A DNA stretch of 64,000 nucleotides, from contig JACEFZ010011691.1 of assembly GCA_014155875.1 (NCBI GenBank), positions 181,001 to 245,000 on the forward strand, in the 5' to 3' direction. The notes beneath the pieces are model-generated. The model had not been told where the DNA came from, made no database searches, and saw nothing but the letters and a program-made list of their open reading frames with translations. This DNA is from Cepaea nemoralis (Eukaryota; Mollusca; Gastropoda; Stylommatophora; Helicidae). This document shows, one piece after another, positions 1-9,359 of the stretch. Positions within the stretch are counted from its first letter, which is position 1. Each line of letters starts with the position of its first letter. Both the position numbers and the translations under genes were made by a program.

Positions 1-39
1 CTTCTTGCAATTGCGAGAATTCTCACGACAATCGTCATT

Positions 40-1652
40 GTCTCAATTGTGTGTAAAGTGTGGGAGTTTGTTCTTATTAGTTTCAGTGATCATGTGAGGC
101 ATCATGTATGTGTCTAGATGTGAGGATGTGTGTATGAGTGTGTATGTGAGGGATATGGGTGTGTGTGGGGATGTGGGGAATGTATGTGTGGAGGGGTTGT
201 ATGTGGGGGATGTGTATGGGTGATGTGTGGATGTGTGAAGGGATTTGTAGTCAGTGTTGGATGTATGTGTATGTGAGGGATATGTGTGTGGGTGGGGGGG
301 GGGGGGAGAGGGATATTTGAGAGGATAGTTGGAAGTATGTGGGTGTTGGTGGGTTGGGAGGGGTGTGGGTAGGGAGTGTGTGTTTGGGTGGGTGAATGGG
401 TGTGTAGGAGATTGTGTGGGTTGAGGGATGGGTGTGTAATCGGTGTGAGGGGTGTCTGTGAATGGGATATGTCTGTGTGGGTGGGAGTGTGTGAGTGTGG
501 ATGGGGTAAATGTGAGTAGGTGCAGGATGTATGTGTGGGTGGTGAGGATGTTTGTAGGTGGAGGATGTGTGAGTGGGTGGGGAGATGTGTATGGGGAATG
601 TATGTGGGGGATGTGTGTGTGGGGGAATGTGTTTATGGGTGGAGTTTTGTGTGGGAGGGGAGATGTGGGGGATATGTGGGATGTGCAGGTGATTGAAGGA
701 TGCATGCGAGGATGGGGGATGTGTGTTTGGCTGGGTGGTTGGGGTATGTGTGGGTGGGAGGGTAGACGAGAGATGCATGTGTTGATGGGCACGTGGGTGA
801 TGTGTGTGTGTGTGAGTGGTTGATGGATGTGTACGTGAGTGGGTGGATGTGTGTGAGAGATGAGTGTATGGGTGGGGGAGGTGTGTAATTGTGAGAAGAT
901 GTGTGTGAGCGGCGGATGTGTGTTTGTTGGGTATATGTGGGTTGCGGGGTGTATGTGGGTGGGAGGTGTGTGATTTTGGGTTATGGGTGGGGGATATGTG
1001 TGGGCAGGTGGGGAGATGTGTTTATGGGTGGGGATGTGTGTATAGGTGGGGATGTGTAGTTGAGAGATGGCAAATATTGGGTGGGTGGGTGTAGGTTGGC
1101 TGATGTGTGTGTGGGTGGGTGGGTGGGGAAAATTGTGAGAGTGCGGGATATGTGTGTGGATAGGTGCAGGATGTGTGGGTATGTGTGTGTGGTTTCTTCT
1201 TCTTCTTCTTCTTCTTCTTCTTCTTCTTGGGGAAATGTGTGTGGGTGGGGGATCAGTGGATGTGTGGCGGCATGTATGTTCGCCTGGTTCTGTGTGAGTG
1301 TGTGGAGGTATGTGTGGGTAGGTGGGGGAGGTTTGGTGGGTCGGGGATGTGTTGGTGGCTGCGGGATATGAGGGTGGATGGGGGATGTGTCTCACAACAT
1401 GGCAATATGCACTGTTTATGGTTACAACTTTCATTTGATAATGTTTTTTTTTTCTCATGTGAATGTATCATGCGTAATATGCATTGTTTATGCTTACAAA
1501 CTCCATTTGACAATGTTTTTTCCCCTATGTTAATGTAACATGCACATTTGATGAATGAAAGATGAGTGATTGAAAGGGCCGAATGTAAGACGGGCCTGCG
1601 TGCCCAATTTGTTACCCTTTTAAAATAAAGTTTGTTCGTTCGTTCGTTCGTT
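40..1652 (+). mobile_element. VNTR-bearing retroposon, copy 1
   Basis: Composite element. Positions about 90-1390 are a GT-rich minisatellite of degenerate units around the motif GGATGTGTGTGGGTG, with a (TTC)n tract at 1194-1228. It is followed by a non-repetitive 3' part (1390-1628, itself holding two related units of roughly 90 bp) and ends in AATAAAG followed by (GTTC)n. A second copy lies inverted at 28068-29330 and shares both the minisatellite and the 3' part, so the two behave as one mobile unit. An AATAAA plus short tandem tail is typical of non-LTR retroposition. The left boundary is uncertain and no coding frame is credible. Long minus-strand Pro/Thr/His frames are products of the repeat. 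Confidence 0.6.
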
Positions 1653-1856
1653 CCTCCTCCCTCATCGTCCTCCCTCCTCCCTTCCCCTCCTCCCTCCTCC
1701 TCCTAATCCCTCCTCCTCCCTCCTACTCCTGTCTCCTCCTCCTCCCTCCGCCTCCCTCTTCTTCCCTCCTCCTCCCTCCTCCACCTCCCTCTTCCTCCTC
1801 CTTCCTCTACTCCTCCTTTTTCTTCTTCTACTGCTGCTGCTGCCGCCGCTCCATTT
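1653..1856. repeat. Polypyrimidine (TCC)n-rich tract
   Basis: Almost pure C/T on the plus strand, built from TCC/CTCC words and ending in CTGCTGCTGC. Directly follows the (GTTC)n tail of the VNTR retroposon. No gene is visible here or in 1857-1971. Confidence 0.8.
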
Positions 1857-1971
1857 ACCCAAGTTAATTGTTGGGGGAAGATGTAAAGATCTTTCAAGTG
1901 CTCTTTCTAATACTTTTTGTAAGTTGGTCTTCGTTTACCTAAGGTTGTTCTAACTGCAACCAATAAATTAT

Positions 1972-1984
1972 TAGACAGACAGGC

Positions 1985-2043
<59 letters not shown>
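1972..2043. repeat. (ACAG)n microsatellite
   Basis: About 17 uninterrupted tetranucleotide units; a shorter stretch of the same motif recurs at 2131-2150. Confidence 0.9.
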
Positions 2044-2089
2044 TAGTCGGGAACGGGAACTTATATGACTACTTATATGAATTAAATGA

Positions 2090-2196
2090 GATGCTCCCCA
2101 CCAGGGTCTGGGAGAAGCCGGGCCGGGTCAGACAGACAGACAGACAGACAGATATATCTCCGCCAGGTTCTGGGCGAAGCCGGGCCGGGTCAGCTA

Positions 2197-2200
<4 letters not shown>
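2090..2200 (+). mobile_element. Two Helitron-like 3' ends in tandem (tentative)
   Basis: Two related segments, each with GAAGCCGGGCCGGGTCAG, occur at about 2097-2132 and 2161-2200. The second ends in CTAGT directly before a TA tract. A GC-rich hairpin followed by CTRRT and insertion at an AT dinucleotide is the Helitron pattern. No transposase is present, so this is a terminus fragment at best. Confidence 0.3.

Positions 2201-2266
<66 letters not shown>
2199..2266. repeat. (TA)n microsatellite
   Basis: About 34 TA units between the Helitron-like end and the L-A LINE start. Confidence 0.9.
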
Positions 2267-2267
<1 letters not shown>

Positions 2268-2269
<2 letters not shown>

Positions 2270-4131
2270 CGTCAGGTCTTAGTCAGATATGACTGAGCTA
2301 CCGTATGACAGTAGACGGTACTACCTGCTTTCTGTCAGCGCCGAATGTTGGGCGGCGCTTACCAAACCCGACACCCCACATTGTGCCAACGGCTTCGGGC
2401 GGAAGAGCGCAATTGGGAGGGTACTAGCCTTATCCTGGTGCGAGGAAATGCAACCCAAAGACAAAATAAGTCATGGCAGGGCAGACCAGGTCCTAAGCCT
2501 TGGTTGGCAGCTGGTCTAGGATCGAAGCTCCGACAGGCGGACAGTTAGAGCATTGCTTTGCTGATCCGGCAGCTTCTGCAGCTTGTCTTGTTCCAGATGT
2601 ATAGGTGTTAACTTTCCTCTGGAGTGAACTAGGCAGGCCGAGAGAGGGATCATGCTGCATGGGCAACACATGGTTTCATTATTTTAGCCCAGGCTTTGTG
2701 CTATGGAGAGAACTCCATCCCTGGTCTTACACCTTTTTTTGGAAGGGAAGAGGGCAGGCAGAAAAAAGGCAACATGGTGTGGGCTTTGCAGTGAAGAATT
2801 CGCTACTGGGAATGATTGATATCCCAGCTGGAGGTAATGAAAGATTATTATCACTGCGCTTGGCAACCTCCTGTGGATTTGCCACCATTCTCACTGCATA
2901 TGCACCGACACTCGCTTCCTCTGATGATGTGAAGGATATGTTCTATGAGCAGCTAGATCTCTGCGATCAAGGCAGTTCCAAAATCCGACTACATTTATAT
3001 GCTCGGTGATTTCAATGCTCGTGTGGGCAAGGACTCGAGTTCGTGGCCAGTGTGCCTTTGCAAAATACAACATCGGTCGCCTGAATGATAATGGGCAAAG
3101 GCTGCTGGAGCATTGCACTAGAAATGACCTATGTATTACAAACTCCTTTTTTAAAACAAAAGAGATGCATAAGATCACATGGAAACATCCGAAGATCCGG
3201 CCATTGGCATCAGCTGGACTTCATTATCACACGGAGACAACATCTGAACCATACATCATTAACTCGAAGTTACCACAGTGCTGACTGTGATACAGATCAT
3301 TCTTTGGTTGTTGCAAGGGTTAGACTGAGACCAAAGAGAATCTACACAGCTAAACACAAGTCTAGCCCCAGGATTAATATTACTAACACTCACGATCCTG
3401 GAAAGTGCTTTGAATTTCAACAGCAACTTGAAGACGCTTTCAATGATACATCAGAAAATTGTATAGTAAATGATAAATGGAGTAAACTTAAGGAAACTAT
3501 TTATAAAACAGCGGTAGGGGTTTACGGCACTGTGGATCATAAGAGGCAGGACTGGTTTGCGGCAAACAGCCAGATACTGCAGCCCTTGATCTATAAAAAG
3601 AAGATAGCTCTCTTAAGAAACAAGGAAAGACCAACGCGTAACACTCTGAGTGAGCTGAAGCAAGCAAGGAAGGATGTACAAAAGGCTGCCAGGCAGTGTG
3701 CGAATGACTATTGGATCAAGTTATGTGAGTCCATTCAAATCGCAAGTGATAAGGGAAACATCAGAAGCATGTATGAAGGGATAAAGAAAGCCTGTGGTCC
3801 AATGATCAAAAGAAGTGCACCGCTGAAAACCTTGACTGGAGAAATCATCACTGATAAGAAACAGCAGATGGACAGATGGGTCGAGCACTATTTAGAGCTT
3901 TACTCAAGTGAGACCAAACTAGCGGATGATGCCCTCAACGCCATAGAGGCCCTGCCAACTCTTGACCACCTGGACACACTTTCCACCATAACAGAAGTTA
4001 AGTATGCTATAAATGAGCTTGCATCTGGCAAGGCTCCAGGTAAGGATGGGATTCCAATAGAGGTAATCAGGAGTGGGCAAGACACACTCGCTCTACAGAT
4101 CCAAACATCATAACGCTGTACAAGAACAAGG
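2268..4131 (+). mobile_element. L-A LINE, 5' half (leader, APE endonuclease, RT start)
   Basis: Starts with a leader beginning TCAGGTCTTAGTCAGATATG that recurs at 30541, 39660 (reverse) and 62030 (reverse). Endonuclease coding follows from about 2737 in three shifting frames: conserved blocks TAYAPTL (about 2898), LGDFNARVGK (about 3000) and TDHSLV (about 3294) are those of APE-type LINE endonucleases. From 3085 an open frame runs to 4113 and enters the RT N-terminus, with SGKAPGKDGIPIEVI at about 4024. The same RT segment occurs in the better-preserved L-A copy at 56533-58475. The frame then loses a short block, resumes as NIITLYKNKG (about 4104) and stops at 4131. A scrap resembling SINE S4 (about 4133-4166) follows. 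Broken, non-functional. Confidence 0.85.
2737..4113 (+). pseudogene. LINE endonuclease / reverse transcriptase fragment (L-A)
   Basis: Coding remnant of L-A. Catalytic-core blocks of the APE domain are visible (GDFNA near 3000, HQLDFI near 3210, TDHS near 3294) but in different frames, so at least two indels have accumulated. The last frame (3085-4113) carries a linker rich in Lys/Arg and the first RT block, then a stop. The RT catalytic FADD motif is absent because the element ends before it. Confidence 0.8.
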
Positions 4132-4167
4132 GACTGTTTCCGGATCCGGTCAGGGATATGCACTAGC

Positions 4168-4352
4168 CTAAGCGTTACAAGACCTAGTGGAAAAAGTAAA
4201 CAGGCACAGTGCAGAATGTGGCTTTGATATTAACACCCAAAAAACAAAAACTATGATAATTAGCAGTGGAAGGGAAAGATCATCAATGAAAATTACAGTG
4301 ATCGGGGAGATACTAGAACTAGTAACAAGTTTCTCCTATCTTGAACATATAA
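4168..4352 (+). mobile_element. L-C LINE fragment, left part
   Basis: Matches the L-C copy at 6957-7730 (AECGFxINxQKT region of RT). It is interrupted at 4352 by the L-B insertion and resumes at 5076. The 17-bp CTATCTTGAACATATAA at 4336-4352 is repeated with one mismatch at 5076-5092 as the target-site duplication. Confidence 0.8.
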
Positions 4353-5075
4353 CCGTCTAATTCTTAGACGGTGATGCTGTCATCTACACAGATGGGTCGG
4401 TCGTCCGACATGTGAGAAGCTCATCGGCCTTTACGGCTCGGGCCGGAGGGAGATTTGTGAAGAAGGACTCTGGTGCTTTTTCTTTTTCGAGACTACAAAT
4501 AGCCTGACTATGGAAGTCATGGCAGTAAGTAAAGCAATAACATGGCTCGAGACACAGACATTCAATAGGGCATGTTTCCTTAGCGACTCAATGAGCATGC
4601 TCAAGAGGATAGAGATGAGGTGGATCCGAAGAGAGTGGTCCCTGTCTCTGGAGCGGTCTCGGCTGACACAGATTAGTTTCATCTTCATGCCAGGGCATGC
4701 GGGAGTACAAGGAAATGAGCGGGCTGACAAGCTTGCAGGTGAGGCTACTGTGGAGGGCGAACGCGCCATGGATCAGGCTGACATTCTGAATGCTCTACGA
4801 GAAGTAAGACTCTTACATGAACCAAGTGATGACTGCGAAACAACCATGGCCAGACTGCGAGAACAGCAAATTAAAAGAGGGGTGGCCAAACAAGAACACT
4901 ACGCAGGAAGCCAAAGAAAATTGATAAACCACCACAGAACTGGCGTCGTTAGCCGCTACACGCTGTGGGATTTGCTGAGGAGGGGATCCGAGCACTTATG
5001 GACTGAATGGTTTGATGTGCAATGAGGATGATCTGCCGACTAACTGACTATCTTGTCGATTAACTGACTAACTAA
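4353..5075 (+). mobile_element. L-B LINE, 5'-truncated, RNase H domain, (CTAA)n tail
   Basis: A 723-bp insertion in L-C flanked by a 17-bp target-site duplication (one mismatch). It carries an RNase H domain and ends in degenerate CTAA/TTAACTGA repeats. The same 3' end is at 55737-56528, where the CTAA tail is long. Confidence 0.85.
4375..5025 (+). pseudogene. RNase H domain of LINE (L-B)
   Basis: First part, about 4375-4495, reads AVIYTDGSVV and GGRFVKKDSGAFS. A frameshift near 4495 moves to the 4510-5025 frame, which continues SLTMEVMAVS, FLSDSMSML and PGHAGVQGNERADKLAG. The four RNase H acidic residues (D of YTDGS, E of TMEV, D of LSDS, D of ERAD) are all present. The C-terminus ends RRGSEHLWTEWFDVQ before the tail. 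RNase H of this kind removes the RNA strand during LINE cDNA synthesis. The frameshift makes this copy a pseudogene. Confidence 0.8.
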
Positions 5076-5183
5076 CTATCTTGGACATATAATAACAGGT
5101 GATGGCAGAAGTGAAATAGAAATCAAAAGGAGAATAGGAATGGCCATAAATGCTTTCAAAAGCATGAAATCTCCATGGAGATG
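5076..5183 (+). mobile_element. L-C LINE fragment, right part
   Basis: Continues L-C after the L-B insertion: starts with the second target-site copy, then GDGRSEIEIK-like coding. It stops near 5170. The next 80 bp (about 5190-5265) resemble 31835-31935, another dispersed fragment. Confidence 0.75.
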
Positions 5184-5267
5184 GTATCGGAGCTCTCCAA
5201 GCTAAGAAACCAGCAGGGTGGACCAGAATGGTACTGCAACTTCACATCTGTGAAGGAGCACATCAGG

Positions 5268-5945
5268 ATGTAACCAGGCCACGATACAACACAGCAGGTC
5301 TGGCTTGGCCACGATACAACACAGCAGGTCCGGCTTGGCCATGATACAACACAGCAGGTCTGGCTTGGCCACGATACAACACAGCAGGTCCAGCTTGGCC
5401 ACGATACAACACAGCAGGTCCGGCTTGGCCATGATACAACACAGCAGGTCCGGCTTGGCCACCTTACAACACAGCAGGTCCGGCTTGGCCACAATACAAC
5501 ACAGCAGGTCCGGCTTGGCCATGATACAACACAGCAGGTCCGGCTTGGCCACGATACAACACAGCAGGTCCGTCTTGGCCACGATACAACACAGCAGGTA
5601 TGGCTTGGTCACAATACAACACAGCAGGTCCGGCTTGGTCACAATACAACACAGCTGGTCCGGCTTGGTCATGATACAACACAGCAGGTCCGGCTGGGTC
5701 ATGATACAACACAGCAGGTCCGGCTGGGTCATGATACAACACAGCAAGTCTGGCTTGGCCAGGATACAACATAGCAGGTACAGCTTGATCGTGATACAAT
5801 ACAGCAGGTACTGCTTGGTCATGATACAATACAGCAGGTACTGCTTGATCATGATACAACACAGCAGGTCCGGCTTGGTCATGATACAAAACAGCAGGTC
5901 CGGCTTGGTCATGATACAAAACAGCAGGTACGGCCAGGCCGAGGT
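5268..5945. repeat. 30-bp minisatellite, about 22 units
   Basis: Unit begins CCACGATACAACACAGCAGG and continues TCCGGCTTGG. Because 30 is divisible by 3, one plus frame and two minus frames stay open through the array. These frames are repeat products, not genes. Confidence 0.9.
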
Positions 5946-6221
5946 GAGGTGAGGCATGACTTGATCATGATACAATACAGCAGGCACGGCCTGGCTTGGC
6001 CATATCTCTTCTACAGGTCTAAGAGTTTCATGTCAACTGATCCCACCCAGAGGAAAATGCACCACTTTAAAGTAGTCATGTTAATGTCATGTCTATGTAT
6101 TTTGTATTTGTTTGCTGATGAAGGCTTTTTACCACAATGCTAATGTGATTACACTCTTGTCAAGCTGACTTTCTAATCTTTATGTTGATTCCTGTTCTGT
6201 TCTTCTATCACAGATTGCAGA

Positions 6222-6835
6222 TTTAAGATTACAAATCAATATTAGAGCACAATTTATTACCTGGAATAGTTTGCTGCATCTCCTCAGGTACGAACTGATA
6301 CTGCAGAGCTACATATCACATAAGGTGAATGAACATATGTATCTTATGCAATGGGATAACGTACTCCACATTCAAACAAATCAATGAATATGCAAGGGGA
6401 TAACGTACTCCACATTCAAACAAATCAATGAATATGCAAGGGGATAACATACTCCACATTCAAACAAATCAATGAATATGCAAGGGAATAACGTACTCCA
6501 CATTCAAACAAATCAATGAATATGCAAGGGAATAACGTACTCCACATTCAAACAAATCAATGAATATGCAAGGGGATAACGTACTCCACATTCAAACAAA
6601 TCAATGAATATGCAAGGGGATAACGTACTCCACATTCAAACAAATCAATGAATATGCAAGGGGATAACGTACTCCACATTCAAACAAATCAATGAATATG
6701 AATTTAATATTTCAGCCAAACTATTATTCATTTATTCAGTTCATATGATATATGCAGTATGCAGCTGACGAGATGCGGCAAAATATGTCAGGCAAGAAAT
6801 TGTGCAATATATTGTCTATGGCGTCTGTTTTTAAA
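6222..6835. mobile_element. T1 TIR element, copy 1 (minisatellite cargo)
   Basis: Left terminus (about 6222-6340) and right terminus (about 6712-6835) are imperfect inverted copies: GCACAATTTATTACCTGGAA on the left matches the complement of the right end around TGTCAGGCAAGAAATTGTGC. The same termini occur at 23893-24600 and 40221-40790. The interior here is a 44-bp minisatellite. No transposase; non-autonomous. Exact ends and target duplication were not resolved. Confidence 0.7.
6345..6706. repeat. 44-bp minisatellite, about 8 units
   Basis: Unit GGGGATAACGTACTCCACAT followed by TCAAACAAATCAATGAATAT and GCAA. Very homogeneous, enclosed by the termini of a T1 element. Confidence 0.9.
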
Positions 6836-6956
6836 CTCATCATCAATTAAAGGCTTAAAGGCTTGCTGAACTCACACCACATCTCAAGGAAGAAGGATTT
6901 ATTTCAGGAAACATAATTGTAATCATGATTTATAAAAACAATACATAACAGCATAG

Positions 6957-7730
6957 GTATGCTGACGATACCGTGTTACTAGCAGAAAGTGAGCAAGAGT
7001 TACAAGACCTAGTGGAACAAGTAAACAGGCACAGTGCAGAATGTGGCTTTCATATTAACATCCAAAAAACAAAATCTATGATAATTAGCAGTGAAAAGGA
7101 AAGGTCATCAATGAAAATCACAGTAAACGGGGAGATACTAGAACAAGTAACAAGTTTCTCCTATCTTGGACATATAATAACAGATGATGGCAGAAGTGAA
7201 AAAGAAATCAAAATGAGAATAGGAATGGGCAAAAATGCTTTCAACGGCATGAAATCAGTATTAACATCTAGAGAGATTAACAACGCATTAAAATGAGAGT
7301 TGTCAAATGTTACATACATTCAACACTACCATATGGTGCGGAAGCCTGGACATTGAACAAGCAAATGGAAAGTCGCATAGAGGCCCTGGAGATGTGGATA
7401 TACAGACGAATATGTCGTATTTCACGGAAACAAAAATAATCAAATGCAGAGGTTCTAGAAAAACCGGGAATGAAGAGAGAGTTGATGAAAGAAATATTGA
7501 GAAAGTAAGTAAAATATTTCAGCTACGTTAAAAGACATGATACTCTTATAAAAGCCATACTGGAAGGCAATGTTGAGGACAAGCGAGTAAGAAGTAGACA
7601 ACGATACAAGTGGGAAGATAACAGCAAGAGATGGACGAACATCAGCCTGACAGAATGTACAGTCAAGGAGACAGTTTTGGAGATTCATTGCAGCCAACCT
7701 TCACTGTGGAGATGGCACCTGATTGATTGA
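6957..7730 (+). pseudogene. L-C LINE, RT C-terminal half with (ATTG)n tail
   Basis: Begins at the RT catalytic block (YADDTVLLAESEQELQD, about 6958) and runs through VNGEILEQVTSFSYLGHIIT. Further blocks are shifted in frame: YGAEAWTLN (about 7330) and EALEMWIYRRI. It ends AACLHxGDGT-like coding followed by ATTGATTG. RT palm and thumb region only; 5'-truncated and frame-broken. Other pieces of the same family: 4168, 5076, 31255, 31960, 32886, 37276, 51789. Confidence 0.8.
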
Positions 7731-7889
7731 TAGCAGTATAAACAATAACTAAATATAAGAATTTAAGTTTTGCAAGAAAATTGTCAACAAAAGAAATTGC
7801 TTAATATAACAATATGTATTGATTTGCATTCATAAAAGGGAATAAATGAATCCAACTAACTAAGCATCATAACACTCTTACAGATTTAG

Positions 7890-8175
7890 CTAAGGAGCTG
7901 TGGCATAGTAAAAGTCACTTTACTAAGAGCACGCATATTTTCTGTGGCATAACACAAGTCACTTTACTAAGAGCACAAATATTTCCTGTGGCATAAAAAA
8001 AGTCACTTTACCAAGACCAAGCATATTTCCTGTGGCATAACAAAAGTCATTTTACTAAGAGAAAGCAATATTTTCTGTGGCATAACAAATGTCACTTTAC
8101 TAAGAGGAGGTGCATTTCCTGTGGCATAATAAAAGTCACTTGACTAAGAGCAGGCATATTTCCATGGGCAACATT
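7890..8175. repeat. About 50-bp minisatellite, about 6 units
   Basis: Unit contains GTGGCATAACAAAAGTCACTTTACTAAGAG and a TATTTCCT segment; diverged. Nothing recognised between 8176 and 8480. Confidence 0.8.
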
Positions 8176-8484
8176 TGGGCATTGAATAAACCAGCTGAAA
8201 TAGCACAAACTATTCTTTGAATAAACGCGTGACTCATGCAGACTCAACATTCATTGGACGGAAAGGAGAACAAACCGTCTATCCAACAAGAACTGAATAT
8301 TAGAGAAGACTACTAGGAAGACAAATAAAATTGAGGACAATGAAATATTTTGGGCATGTAAAGAATGTATTATAACATTTGCTGTGATATAAGTGTAGGA
8401 TGTGTAGCAATACTGTAATGTCTGTAAAAGACAATTATTGTACCACAAAGGCCAGACCAAATTACAGTAATGACAGTAAGCAAA

Positions 8485-8800
8485 TACCAGGTGTTTTTAA
8501 AGTCTCACACTATTTGAAAAATGGAAGTACATAATGTCATTAAAAAAATTTGCTCCACAGTCCTTCATGAAGCAATATGCAGCACATGGCTGTCGACTGC
8601 TGGAGTAATTCTTTGCACTCCAAATAGAATTGTGTAATCAACGGAAGAAAGAATGTTTTTGGTTGAACAAGTGTTTTGAAATGGCGGTTGATACACACAG
8701 ATGGTTGTTCAAAGATTTATAACAAGATTTCCTGATAAACAACCTTCTCATCGCATTATGTTTAGAAATTTCCAACATCTGTTATAATGAATACTTCATT
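8485..8800 (+). pseudogene. Transposase N-terminal remnant (helix-turn-helix type), tentative
   Basis: Starts with an end-like sequence GGTGTTTTTAAAGTCTCACAC, then translates in shifted frames to TEERMFLVEQVF, and to RFITRFPDKQPSHR. This resembles the N-terminal DNA-binding region of a mariner-related transposase group common in invertebrates. No catalytic region is seen. A weak call. 8801-9010 holds nothing recognised. Confidence 0.35.
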
Positions 8801-9012
8801 GGTACTTTCCAGCTTCCCCAAAATTGCGTTAGACCATAGCAGTGACTACTGTAACTAATTTAATGAATAGTTTAGCACATTTTTTGATGATATCATGTAC
8901 TTCATTTTTCCCATTTGTTCTACATACAAAGTGTAGAGAGACTTTACAAACATGTGATACATCATTAAACGTCTTTAAAAAAACAAAATCAAACACAACC
9001 CACAGTAGGCAT

Positions 9013-9185
9013 GTGAAGTGTTAGGACCATCACATTCTGTAGGCCTCAGTGCAAGGAGGAATAAGTGGTCAGTCTTTCCCTCCCTTAATGAACATCGAGA
9101 GCTGGCATTGAACCCTAGTCCCACCATGCTCATGTCATTGCCAGTGTAATGCCCTAACCACTACACGAACATGCAGGCTAAAGCT
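9013..9185 (-). mobile_element. tRNA-derived SINE or tRNA pseudogene
   Basis: On the minus strand GTAGTGGTTAGGGC resembles a pol III A box and AGGGTTCAATGCC a B box, spaced as in tRNAs. Sequence continues beyond the tRNA-like part, favouring a SINE. No second copy was identified. Confidence 0.5.
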
Positions 9186-9359
9186 ACTTCCTTTCACTAA
9201 ATATTGTATCAGGTTGTCATGAAAATGAAATTAATGCCTGCTTATTTTAGAGGAGTCATTAACGTTGAAACCTGAGTGTGAACACCGAAGTATTTTTGAA
9301 ATGAAACAACTTCTTCTTTCACACATTCCTACCCCCACTGGGCTATCACCATCTCACTT

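Noticed and set aside
43..1458. Long minus-strand Pro/Thr/His open frame (and the plus-strand mirror at 28110-29423)
   Set aside because: Product of the CA/GT-rich VNTR; composition follows the repeat and homologous frames are broken differently in the two copies.
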